64,000 nt of DNA, taken from assembly GCA_963513935.1 (NCBI GenBank), contig OY740768.1, positions 39,798,368 to 39,862,367 of the forward strand, in the 5' to 3' direction. Origin of the DNA: Aphrophora alni (lineage: Eukaryota; Arthropoda; Insecta; Hemiptera; Aphrophoridae). The notes under the pieces are model-generated. The model worked only from the letters and a program-made list of their open reading frames with translations. It made no database searches and was not told the DNA's origin. Position numbers and translations under genes: made by a program. Shown piece after piece: positions 26,051 to 35,867 of the stretch (position 1 is its first letter; every line of letters starts with the position of its first letter).

Positions 26051-27975
26051 CTAGGAGCAACAACATTACGTTAGCAACGTGATATTTGATATAACGGACT
26101 TTGATATATAGCGAAGCATTGTCAAAAATATAATTTTAAACTCTGACCTCTAAAGAAAAGTTAAGAAAAGAAAATCGTAGCTAGAGGAAGGTCCTTCAGA
26201 TACGATCACCTTCGAGATCCGACATGACCAAGATATTGATAAGAGAGAAGGGAAACTTGCCCTAATGGATAAGACCTCTTGATCTACCAATATAACGTAA
26301 TATTACCTACTGAATCTAAGGTACCTACCCTTAGGCATTATATTTAGAGGATTTGATTGTATTACTTTGTATGATAGGGCTAGGTAAGAACCATGATGGC
26401 GTCCATCAACTTTTCTTCTTATAAATTAGTTGGATTAAAACTCTACATTTTTAATTTAGGTTTCATAAATGGCCATATGTATTCAACTATTTTAGTAGCC
26501 TATACCACTAGAATGCAAAGGTTTTTAGATTGAATACCAAACTTTTCTCAAAATTTATTAATATTAGTTATTTGTTATAAAGTCAATCATAGTCATTAAT
26601 TTCATTTCTTTTTCAAAATATTGATAATTTATCTTGTACACCTCAAGTTCCTAAAATAAAAGGTTTCCAAAATATTACAAACAATTTCTCAATCAACCAT
26701 CCCCAAAACCCAACCAAAACTAAAGATGATCAATAACACTCGGTAGTTGTCAGTCAATAATTGAATTTGAACTATGGACGCCTTCTTTAGAAAAAATATA
26801 TTGATATATTTAAGTAAGGCTAATAATTGAAGAAGACTAATTATACGAAATTTGATGGCAACAAGCAAAATTTAATTATGATAAATCTTCTTTTTTTTAT
26901 TCCAGGTACCCCAAAAATGTGATAAAACATTTTCAGCTACCCCCATAAAAATAACAATTAGAATTATATGACAAAATGTCGACACATAGCAATTTTAAAT
27001 AAAACATCATTCCTCAGGTTTGGTCTGTAGAACCCTGCACTTATTTCAATGACAGACACTGGACAGATTTTATTCATAAAACACACTTTTAGACTCGGAG
27101 GACATTACAACTGATATGTCCTCAAATAAATCGACCTGGAATGTTTAATCCATCACGTAACTTTCTCTACCCTACGTATGTAAGAAGTAACATCAACCTC
27201 ATAGATGACAATACACAAAAAAATGTTATACAAATTAAACTTTGTTGAATATAGGCTAGTACTATAATCTCGGTGGAGGTTGTTCAACACCTAATTCGTC
27301 ATTCAGTTTAATTTATCAGATAACCAATTATTTCTGGGGCTAACAACTAGTTTTATAATTACCATGTAATCAACATAGAAACATGTAATTAGGTAAATTA
27401 ATTAGTGAACTGTATAATTAGTTGGAACAGAACAACATCTTTGTTTGATCAATGAATAGGGGTAATTTGACATACCATGAATATATAAATTATAAATGCA
27501 TATAATTTATTTGATGTGATCACAGATTAGTTAAATTAAACTAAGTTTTAAATTGATTAATAAGTATAGTGACAATAATAGTAACAGATGAATAATTTAA
27601 GTAAAATGATTATGATATTGAGATGGTCAATAAATGAAAGAAAAACACCTATTATAACAAGATTCCTTGAAGTACTACTTTTAGTTTCTGAACAACTGAG
27701 GAGGATAACTTTGAAAAAAGTAGTCTCGGTGAAAAAATATTATTGCAGGAAAATATGTAGGCTATATTTATTTTTTGAAAATACTTTTTATCAAATTTAC
27801 AGATAATATACATTAACTTATTCCGCTGTGAACATGATTTTTCTCATAACTATCTTACCTTAAATAATAAAAATGAAGAATTTTAATAAAAATATAATAA
27901 CATTTAAATTTAAACTATGTAAAGTATAAATATATTTTTATTAAAATTTGATTACTTAGTTAAAAATTTGACGCT

Positions 27976-27980
<5 letters not shown>
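26051..27980. other. Gene-free DNA
   Basis: The 72-codon frame at 27588-27806 has no signature. Homeodomain-core words (TAATTA) are dense near 27370-27425, but that is expected at this AT content. Confidence 0.5.

Positions 27981-28068
<88 letters not shown>
27981..28068. repeat. Compound (AT)n-(GT)n microsatellite
   Basis: An AT dinucleotide tract at 27981-28016 passes without a break into 26 GT units at 28017-28068. It is the only long GT tract in the window. Confidence 0.97.
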
Positions 28069-28070
<2 letters not shown>

Positions 28071-29859
28071 TCGTTTTAAAAATTACGGAAACTCATTTTT
28101 AGTTGAAAGTTTTTAAATATCGATAGTTCCCTTTCTCTTTCAATTTTCAATTTCATTTTTAAATATAAGGAGAGTTAATTTTTATGTAATTTGTTAATTT
28201 CATTCATTTCGTACAAAGTAAAACGTAGAAATTAATTAGTTCGAACGTAATTTAAATATTCTATTTTTTGAATTGAAAAAGTTTAAATATTTTTAACTAT
28301 TACACATTTGTAAATATATATTGATATTGACTTATGAATTGATACAAAATAAAAATAAAAATTGAACACAATTTTTCACAAATAATAAATTTCTTAACTC
28401 AAACAAGTTAAGCCATTTGAGTGATGCATGACCTACATAATCAAATTACAACTTGCTCTTCTAGAACGCAAAACCACTTGGTGTATAAACTAATTTGTGA
28501 AATAAGGAAAAACTGAAACGATAATATAATCCACACAAAGTTAAATGTTAAATATACATTTTCCTTGTAAACAGCGTATAAATGTTGAAACTAGTATTAA
28601 CAATCAAATCACTTTTTGTGGATCATAACAGTGTTTGTATTATCCCTTATTTCACAAATTCTACTTTGGGTAAAAAAGTCTTCATGACAGATTAATGTTG
28701 TAAAGCGGAAATATTGGAATTTCAATCACCAAATGTGGTATTTAAATTGTACTTAAAATTTTATTTTCCTCCAGTTATTAATTAATTGGCCTATGAGTTC
28801 AAGTTATTTTGAGAACTAATATTTATTAGTTTAGTTGCTAAAACCTAGCTACTAATTAAAGAGATTTATACGAGAGAAAAAAATATTTATTAAAATTATT
28901 TTGTTGATCTGTTTATAATTTGAAAATAAAGAAAAAATAATTTAAGTTCAATAATATTAGTTTATACATTTAATTTTTAGAATAATATTATACTTGATTT
29001 TTAACTGAAAAAACTTGGATTCATTATGGCCTTAAAAGACAGGCAGAGAGTATAAAAGTGAGGCCGCTAGCCTTCGAATATCTAATATCGTCATTGTCGA
29101 AACAGAACCAAACATTGGACATGTCGCATGATTAGGAGAGCTATGTTAGTGAAGATACTTGAGATTCCGTAATGAGAATTTATAAGGAATAAATATAGAA
29201 AATTTTAATATTTCTTTAGAAATCTTTAGTAAAGAGTTTTTAAACTTCCAATTAATGAATAATGTTTTAAAAATCAATATTTATCAAATTAAAATAATCT
29301 ACTTTATAAATCACTGACATTTTGTCATATGTATTTTTGTATCTGACAGTCTCTACAGTATAGTATTATTACATCGTTTACAATTCTTATGACGTTTCTT
29401 GGAGAATTATAAACACCACGTTATATAAATTAACGTCTATTATCGTGCTATTGTATTTATAAGCATCCATAAATTAGAAGGCACTCGTCCCTGATGGATT
29501 GTGGTCCAGATGATTAACTCGAGACTTACTGTAAGCCTTAGTCTGAACCACCCTGATTACGATCCTGAAAGCTTAACTCTACAACATTGCAGCTTACGTC
29601 GACTAACTGTACTGTGAAATAATTGATTTCTGCTGCATCCTAGTTAATCATAAAAGTAAGAGAGTGCAAATCCTCGTTAATTAGGTCACCTATGCAGGCT
29701 TACCGTCCGACCTGGTGTGTTTAGAAACATATCCAATTATAAAAATCTTCTCTAAAACGTCTATGTTTTATCCAGACAAGCTGCATTAAGACTATGTTAT
29801 TAGTTTTAGTAAAGAGCTATTATTTTGTAAAATATACAAGATAAATTAAAATAAGACTA
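28069..29859. other. Gene-free DNA; more mixed composition at 29.46-29.75 kb
   Basis: No gene. 29460-29750 is notably less AT-biased than its flanks and lacks repeats, so it could be a conserved non-coding element or an old transposon piece. Nothing in it is recognisable. Confidence 0.45.
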
Positions 29860-29920
29860 ATGAAATAAACTGTGCAAAATATTGCACAGGTTTTATCACT
29901 CACGTATTCCTAAAACCAAA
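29860..29920. repeat. Dispersed repeat R4, copy 1
   Basis: AATAAACTGTGCAAAA, followed by ATTG...TT.ATC.CTCAC, matches 33350-33412. In this copy CTGTGCAA-AATA-TTGCACAG (29870-29889) is a perfect hairpin with an 8-bp stem. Both copies lie 70-180 bp upstream of a (TA)n tract and close to hammerhead-like sequence. Confidence 0.45.
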
Positions 29921-30094
29921 TAAAAACTACCAAAACCTTTCCATCATCAAAAATGTTAGAAAGTTGTTAGTCAACAAATTAAAATTGATAATGACTGCTT
30001 TGTTTGTAAATATATTTAAAATATGTTCGATTCTGACATAAATGCGTCTTCAGCATAAATCTTATTTACATCTTTTAACCACATCCGTCTAGGT

Positions 30095-30096
<2 letters not shown>

Positions 30097-30159
<63 letters not shown>
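30097..30159. repeat. (AT)n microsatellite
   Basis: An uninterrupted AT dinucleotide tract of about 63 bp. Confidence 0.95.
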
Positions 30160-30162
<3 letters not shown>

Positions 30163-30606
30163 CTGTAATATTATATTATTATTGGCAATATTAATAATGA
30201 ATTTAGTCGTTAATCTCGCATGAATTAAACATTTTAACTATATTGGAAGACCAGATTTTGGGAAATGTATTGTAGCTATTGCATCAACTCAAAGGTCATT
30301 TTGTTTTCTTTTACCGATAACTCAGGTACTGACAATTTTGTAGTTATGGCGACCACTAAATTTTTTTAAAGTATTTTTATATTCTAAACTCTACGGTTAA
30401 GTAAAACTGTATTAACATTGTGTAAAACTGATTTAAAAAATTATAATAATAATTTCGTTGGTTTTTTCAGTACCTACACTATTAATTTTTTTTAGAAGTT
30501 TTTTATATCGATTTAGTTTAAGAATAAATGTTGTAAGAAATATCAATACATATTTAAAATTCGTGATTTTACAACTTTAAAAAAATTTAGGTTTCCAAAT
30601 CTGAAT

Positions 30607-30872
30607 ACAAACAATTTTGTTTTTTACCTAATTAAACGCGTTTCAACGACAAAGTCACCATCGTCAGTGTTACACGAGCTACAATAACTTAGTTATTGCA
30701 ACAAGTTGCAATAACAAGTTATAACGTGAGTTATAGTTTAGTTATTGTAGCTCATGTATCACTTAGGATAGCTACTTTGTCGTTGAAACGCGTTTGATTA
30801 TAGTTTTAAACGCGTTTGAAATGTTTTACTGTAAACGTAATTTTTGTGAGATCTTTTGTTCGAATTTTATTT
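30607..30872. repeat. Palindromic hammerhead-linked family, copy 2
   Basis: Inverted arms: AAACGCGTTTCAACGACAAA at 30634-30653 faces TTTGTCGTTGAAACGCGTTT in the right arm. The centre (30680-30745) is itself palindromic, with TAACTTAGTTATTG-type words. The right end has GTAAACGTAATTTTTGTGAG and ATCTTTTGTT, shared with copies 3 and 4. The left outer part is diverged. A second AAACGCGTTTGAAA at 30807-30820 shows local rearrangement. Confidence 0.75.
30629..30672 (-). ncRNA. Hammerhead-like motif, left arm of copy 2
   Basis: On the minus strand: CTGACGA (30667-30661), T, GGTGAC, TTT, GTCGTT, GAAA (30644-30641), CGCGTT. The core matches CUGANGA and GAAA. Stem II pairs with three G.U wobbles. Stem I is poor (AACA against TAAT), so activity is doubtful. 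Confidence 0.4.
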
Positions 30873-31860
30873 TATCGTGAGTAATTTTATTAACGCTTTT
30901 CTACTTAAAAATCCAAACTCTACTTTCTTGTAAGGATAATGTAATTTTCAATATAATAATTCTAGTGTAAAGAAACTAGACACAGTATATAAAATAAACT
31001 TGTTACTTCAATGTAAGTCTAAATGCATAAATTATATTACGCCGAAAATGTTTACGAAGAGTAAATCGTCATAGCTGTGAATACCTACATAAATGTTGTG
31101 ATGTAATTTATCTGAGTTAACAAAGCAATATATCCAAAACAAATTTTCAAATAATTGAGGTATTCAAACCTTAATATTTTCCTAACAACTTACGTTCATT
31201 TTTTATTATATATCTCCAGTGTATCCTTGAAAAGAAAATATTACATTATAGTATTTGTTTCAGTTCATTCTTCTGCCAACTTGTGGACGCATTATGAATA
31301 AACTCCATTCTCAATTTTCTAAAGCTATTTACTATCTGTTTCACCTCCCAATAACAAAACAGCACGATCCCAACCAACCACAGAAGAGGGCGGAGCTTAG
31401 TGGTAGAAACGATAGGTGTTTACGTAGGTATACATGACGGCGTCTTTGAGGGATGAAGCAGTTCGTAAATTGCTTTAGAAAATTTAGTTCATTTGAAACA
31501 TATCAGCAGAAGTTAAGGCGCTGACATTAGAAGCAGAAAGATGTACTCTAGAGAATTACGTACGTCCTAACCGAGATATAGATTATTGTAATAAATATAA
31601 TCTCTATTGTATAGTTGAAAATTCAATCATAATGAGTTAAAACAATTTATATTGCTAAAGTGTATAGATGTACTATAATCTGAATTCAGACAATATAATT
31701 ACTAAAGCTGTAGTTTCGTTTTCTAAGTGGTTAAAGGAATTATTAAATTATTAAACAGATACCTCATGCAATATTTATGTAAAAACAACAACAAACAAAA
31801 AACCAATATCTCTTTAAATTTGAAGAATTAAAATTTTTCTTCAGGGGAAATTAAATGGTG

Positions 31861-31904
<44 letters not shown>

Positions 31905-32084
31905 TTGTTATTCGTAACAAAAGTTTACCTATTAGTTTCTTTTCATTTTTACTAAAATTCAATACTAGGTATTCATCTCAAATAGTGTACATAAGATCGA
32001 TCCAGGAATGGTATATTTGAATGTAGTACACTGCTCATTGAACTCAACATGAGATGTGCTCCAGTTTATAGCAAATGAGACGTG
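30873..32084. other. Gene-free DNA with a GC-richer patch and a TA tract
   Basis: A (TA)n tract lies at 31863-31901. The stretch 31340-31570 is GC-richer and contains AACCACAGA and GGGCGGAGC words, which resemble Runx-type and Sp1-type sites. The 60-codon frame at 31255-31437 over it has no signature. I cannot say whether this patch is regulatory. Confidence 0.4.
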
Positions 32085-32187
32085 TTAAAATGAATGTTTT
32101 ACTGTGCACTCTCGGGTATTGCTTACCTTCATTTTGTGTATTACACCTCTCATACTGTGCTAGTTTTATTCAACATGCAAATTAAAA
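32085..32187 (-). repeat. Dispersed repeat R2, copy 2
   Basis: On the minus strand CATGTTGAATAAAACTAGCA, then AATGAAG|GTAAGCAATACCC and GAGAGTGC, in the same order as in 22595-22682. Confidence 0.55.
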
Positions 32188-33349
32188 TATCACCGAAGAA
32201 TTAAAACGATATTTAAATTGCTTTCTTCACGTTTATGGTTACAGCATAAACTCAAATAAAAGAAGCGGATTCAATTGTTGTTTCATTTTCACGCTACGCT
32301 CGTGTCATTGAATCGGCCCTGTCGGATCACATATATACGAATACACATTTTATTAAATGACATGATTTGAAATTTATTTTGACAATACCCTTGCTATTTA
32401 TTTTTCGTCGTAAGGAAGTATGGTTGATATTGTTACATACAAAGAACAAATAAAACTGTTAAAATAACCGATAATTTGACATTTTCAATTTTTTTTCTGA
32501 AGTTTAATAGATGACAATATCTGTAAGTAATATAACCTCTTCATCCATTCACTCGCATACTGATTTAATGTTGTTAGCAATCGACACAACGTGCAATATA
32601 AAAGTAATATAAACGTGGTCCAATAAATCTCTTTTTTTCTTTTAAAATATTTTGCTGACTTACTTAAAATATTTTTTATATATACCAATAATATTTGAGA
32701 GGTATTTTTAATCAAATATTCACCTCTCATTTACAGTTCCAAACTTATTAAAATATAATTTCATTGATTTAAATACACACAGAATGTACTACTTTGACAG
32801 TAAAAAACAAGGCCACACGTAGTGGAGAAAAGCCATGCCATAGTTTACTATCTGTACAAAGGATTAGTTATTAGTATTGCGTTTCACATAGTATATATCC
32901 AGGTCTGCCTCTAACATCATATTACACGGCGTGATCGAGTTTAGTCATTGAATCACTGTTTACAGATATGTTGTCTGTTTTCATAATAAATTATTACTTT
33001 ATCTCACAGTACGGTTAGAAAACAGTATTAAATAATGAAAATCAATTATATATACCTTTAACTTTGATGACAAATCGGTAGATACAGATTTCATGTTAAC
33101 TGATTGTAATTATTTAAATATGCATTACACATAATTAAATTTCAGTGAATTATATTTAAAGTACAAATTATATTTAATAAAATCCAGATAAACCTAAAAT
33201 GATCTACAAAAGTCAAATCCTTTTGAAAAATAATGTCTTCTAGAAAGAATATGAGCGAAAAAATGTTTTTAAAAATTATATTAATAAGCAATTACCTGTT
33301 TATAATTGTAATATTTAAAAATATTTTCTTATTTAAGTATACACAATGA
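32188..33349. other. Gene-free AT-rich DNA
   Basis: No supported feature. The minus frame 32485-32730 (81 codons) is chance-length and has no signature. Confidence 0.5.
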
Positions 33350-33412
33350 ATATAAATAAACTGTGCAAAAACATTGGGAGCAAACTTATCCACTCACCCA
33401 TACTTTGTAAAA
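33350..33412. repeat. Dispersed repeat R4, copy 2
   Basis: AAATAAACTGTGCAAAAACA, then TTATCCACTCACC, matching 29860-29920. It lies just upstream of the TA tract and hammerhead-like motif at 33.5-33.7 kb and may belong to the same element. Confidence 0.45.
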
Positions 33413-33481
33413 ACTTATTATAAATATAATTTTAATAGTTGTCAATAAAAAAGGGCAAAACAAACACAGCCACTTTTTTTG

Positions 33482-33482
<1 letters not shown>

Positions 33483-33540
<58 letters not shown>

Positions 33541-33739
33541 GTATGTCGAATGCGTCTGTAATGTGTGTTTGTGTATGTATTGTGTTCTGTAGTGTTTTTA
33601 TGTAAAATAAGACTATGACAAAGGAGTAGCGGATCAACCCTGAAGATGCTGACATGTTGATGCGGCGAAACCGGTAGGAGATAACAATACGTGTATAGGA
33701 TGACGTAAGTTGAAATATATATATATATATATATATAAA
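33483..33739. repeat. Two (TA)n tracts flanking a hammerhead-like motif
   Basis: TA tracts at 33483-33536 and 33714-33739 enclose about 180 bp of complex sequence. Two long minus-strand frames across this region owe their length to the TA tracts (Ile-Tyr repeats) and are not genes. Confidence 0.9.
33638..33678 (+). ncRNA. Hammerhead-like motif of a second type
   Basis: CC (33638-33639), CTGAAGA (33640-33646), T, GCTG (33648-33651), an 11-nt loop, CGGC (33663-33666), GAAA (33667-33670), CCGG, TA, GG (33677-33678). The core fits CUGANGA and GAAA exactly. Stem II is GCTG/CGGC with one G.U pair. ACCGGT after GAA is a palindrome that could give stem III between two molecules. The cleavage triplet would be GUA. 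Stem I is only two clear pairs. Like the other family, it carries an extra U between CUGANGA and stem II. Hammerheads with a diminished stem III are known from Penelope-like elements, and I infer such a source. Confidence 0.5.
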
Positions 33740-33839
33740 ATATATAAATAAGGGCCTGAGCTTGCTTCGGTTGTACCATATGTAAATCCTCAGAGTAAGT
33801 TGTAGTTTATTATTTGAGCTTTTATTGATGGACAACGAA

Positions 33840-34816
33840 AGTTCTTTTTTTGTTTTTCGCTAGTTATTCCTGACCCGTAATATATTTTTATCCAATTTTG
33901 CACGCGGTTTCAGCCATTAATATTCATATTTCACCTAAGGTTGAACAAAATAGGTACATTCGTTTTTGAGAAGTTATGTATTTTATAACAACCTCATTGC
34001 AGTTATTTTGTTTTTTAACGATAACTGACCAACCGGAATTTTCGAACAGATTGGAACAATATGTGTTATTTTTGGTTCTTAAGGACTGCACTTGACTCAA
34101 ATTTAATCAAAATCGATAAAGCTGATTTTGAAAATGATCTTAATTTTGTGTATTTTAGGACTGCTACCACTAAGAAGTTATTAAATAAATTGTTTTTAAA
34201 GTTTCGAGATATGTCCAAAATACACTCACATAACAAATTTGATTAAAACTGGTCAACTCGTTAGGGCTGTGAGCACTGTACAGATGACACTCAACAAACC
34301 GACATCATTCCAAAAACAACCTAATGGACTCAGAAGACCTCAAAACTGATGTATTTACATGAAACTCGAAATCGATATTCTGACCATCACACAACTCTCC
34401 CTCTTTCAGTTTCTCACCCTTGTTTAAAAGCAAAAATCCTTTGATCATAGTCTACTATTTTAATAGGAAGAAACAAACCCCCTAGCGTCAAATGCCTTAT
34501 AATAGCGGCAAAGTTCGGATTACTAAAACATATGGTTAATAGCGACCTAATAAGATGTGAAACATTGGGATTTAACTCAAGGCTAAATAAAAAGTGTAGA
34601 TCCAGCTAAGGCTGTAGAGATTTTCAAGCCCATACATAATATAGCGTGCTCCTGAGAGCAACTTTTTCTATGCTGTGTATTTGGGAAAGATAGCTAAACA
34701 AGCTAAACCTAATGTACAGTAGAATATTACTAAAAAGCCATTCAACAAAAAATAACTTAAATGCTAACTAAATACATTTTAATTCAATTTGAATTATATC
34801 AAATTAAAGTATAAAC
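33840..34816. other. Old transposon-like DNA around repeat R1
   Basis: The stretch includes R1 copy 2 (34199-34345). Its upstream part (33840-34200) has long imperfect text typical of a decayed LINE tail, but no reverse-transcriptase motif is legible. 34346-34816 holds nothing I can name. Confidence 0.4.
34199..34345 (+). repeat. Dispersed repeat R1, copy 2
   Basis: TTCGAGATATGTCCAAAA, ACAAATTTGATTAAAACTGG, then GACATCATTCCAAAAAC, matching 3028-3175 and 44449-44565. Confidence 0.6.
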
Positions 34817-35076
34817 TTAAGTAACATTCAGCGGTTCGTTTACAGGGCGTACGGGAGTGGCATGCCAGAAGAACCAAGCTGGATCTACACCTTTCTTCTT
34901 GTATTCCTGTGTTAGATCCCCTTTCATCGGGTCTCTTTTGACCAACTCTTGTTCTCTTTGGATCCCGACGCTATTACAGTATTCGAAGACTATGGTTTTT
35001 AAATGTAAACTCGTTTCTTCTTCTTTTAAAAGTCGTAGATTGCCAAGAGGTGTTTTTAATTTAAACAAGGGTAAAT
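34817..35076 (-). CDS. Candidate terminal exon of an unidentified protein (about 86 codons)
   Basis: The minus strand is open from an acceptor-like CTAG (after plus 35077) to a TAA at 34817. There is no ATG at the start, so it reads as a 3' exon entered mid-codon. The protein is strikingly ordinary: charged and mixed, with blocks such as KTPLGNLRLLKEEE, VFEYCNSVGIQREQELVKRD and GVDPAWFFWHATPVRP before the end. GC content is clearly above the flanks. I do not recognise the family. The weak points are a poor pyrimidine tract before the acceptor, no AATAAA within about 130 bp after the stop, and no second exon in view. The overlapping plus-strand frame (34857-35090) looks like the antisense shadow. 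It could instead be a retrocopy fragment. Confidence 0.45.
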
Positions 35077-35713
35077 CTAGATCAATGTAATATATATAAT
35101 AAATTATTTTTTATTGAAGTATTACAGTAAAAATTGTATCATAACCTGTTATTATTATTATTATATTTAACTGGAGTCCTACAAACAATAACAACTATTG
35201 GTCAATTTAAGTTGATATCATTATTATCTAATGTACAAGGAACAACACTGCTTTACGTGATAGAATCTGGATCATCACTTGAGGATCAGTAAAACCAATT
35301 ACACGCTGTTCTAGCAACATCGGACTTGATTGTTTGGGGAGCTTGAAACACTCTGAATCTGCTTAGTTTAAGATCAATAAGTCCGTTGTACATCTTCTGG
35401 CACAAATGCAGTTCGCCGATAAGGTTAACCTAGTTTCAAAGAAGAGTTTTCAAAAGTAATTTATTTACAGCGCAAGTAATTCTATTGTTGATGTATTATA
35501 AGATTAACAATGCAAAAAGCAGAGGTTCTAACACACCCATTTACAATCGTAATACAAGTCTAGAAAGTATTAGTCTCCAATAATGTCACTACTATACAAG
35601 TATACATATCTGTAAAAAAGTGGGTTTCAAACCAGTCGTAAATTTTGATGATTATTTTGAACGTCATAAATAAATATGAGCTTAACTTCTGATATAATAT
35701 TAGATTTATAAAA
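35077..35713. other. Gene-free DNA
   Basis: No supported feature between the candidate exon and the hammerhead-linked repeat. Confidence 0.5.
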
Positions 35714-35867
35714 AAACTTGAACCCCAGATCTCACAAAATATACGTTTATTTAATTAAACGCGTTATTATAGCTCATTTATCACTGAGGATGACGACTTT
35801 GTCGTTGAAACGCGTTTGATTATAAAACGTAATTTTTGTGACATCTTGTGTTAGAATTTGTTTTATT
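35714..35867. repeat. Palindromic hammerhead-linked family, copy 3 (left arm shortened)
   Basis: The outer left has CAGATCTCACAAAAT and TTTAATTAAACGCG. The right side is full: ATTATAGCTCATTTATCACT, the hammerhead-like core, AAACGCGTTTGATTATAAAA, CGTAATTTTTGTGACATCTT and GTGTTAGAATTTG. Compared with copy 4, most of the inner left arm is deleted. Confidence 0.75.
35780..35820 (+). ncRNA. Hammerhead-like ribozyme motif (best copy)
   Basis: ATCA (35780-35783) can pair with TGAT (35817-35820) as stem I. CTGAGGA (35784-35790) is a perfect CUGANGA. An extra T follows, then stem II GACGAC (35792-35797), loop TTT and GTCGTT (35801-35806) with six pairs, one of them G.U. GAAA is at 35807-35810. The hexamer ACGCGT (35810-35815) is self-complementary and could supply A15.1-U16.1 and two further pairs only between two molecules. 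The cleavage triplet would be GUU, with H = U at 35816. Every invariant core base of the hammerhead is present. The extra U and the lack of a stem III loop make efficient monomer cleavage unlikely. Dimer cleavage is known for Penelope-associated variants of this shape. Confidence 0.55.

Noticed and set aside
27260..27440. Dense TAATTA homeodomain cores
   Set aside because: Such words are expected at this AT content.
33386..33835. Longest open frames (149 and 115 codons, minus strand)
   Set aside because: They read through TA tracts as Ile-Tyr repeats; length is an artefact of a stop-free microsatellite.
34857..35090. Plus-strand frame over the candidate exon
   Set aside because: Looks like the antisense shadow of the minus-strand frame, which has the more protein-like composition.
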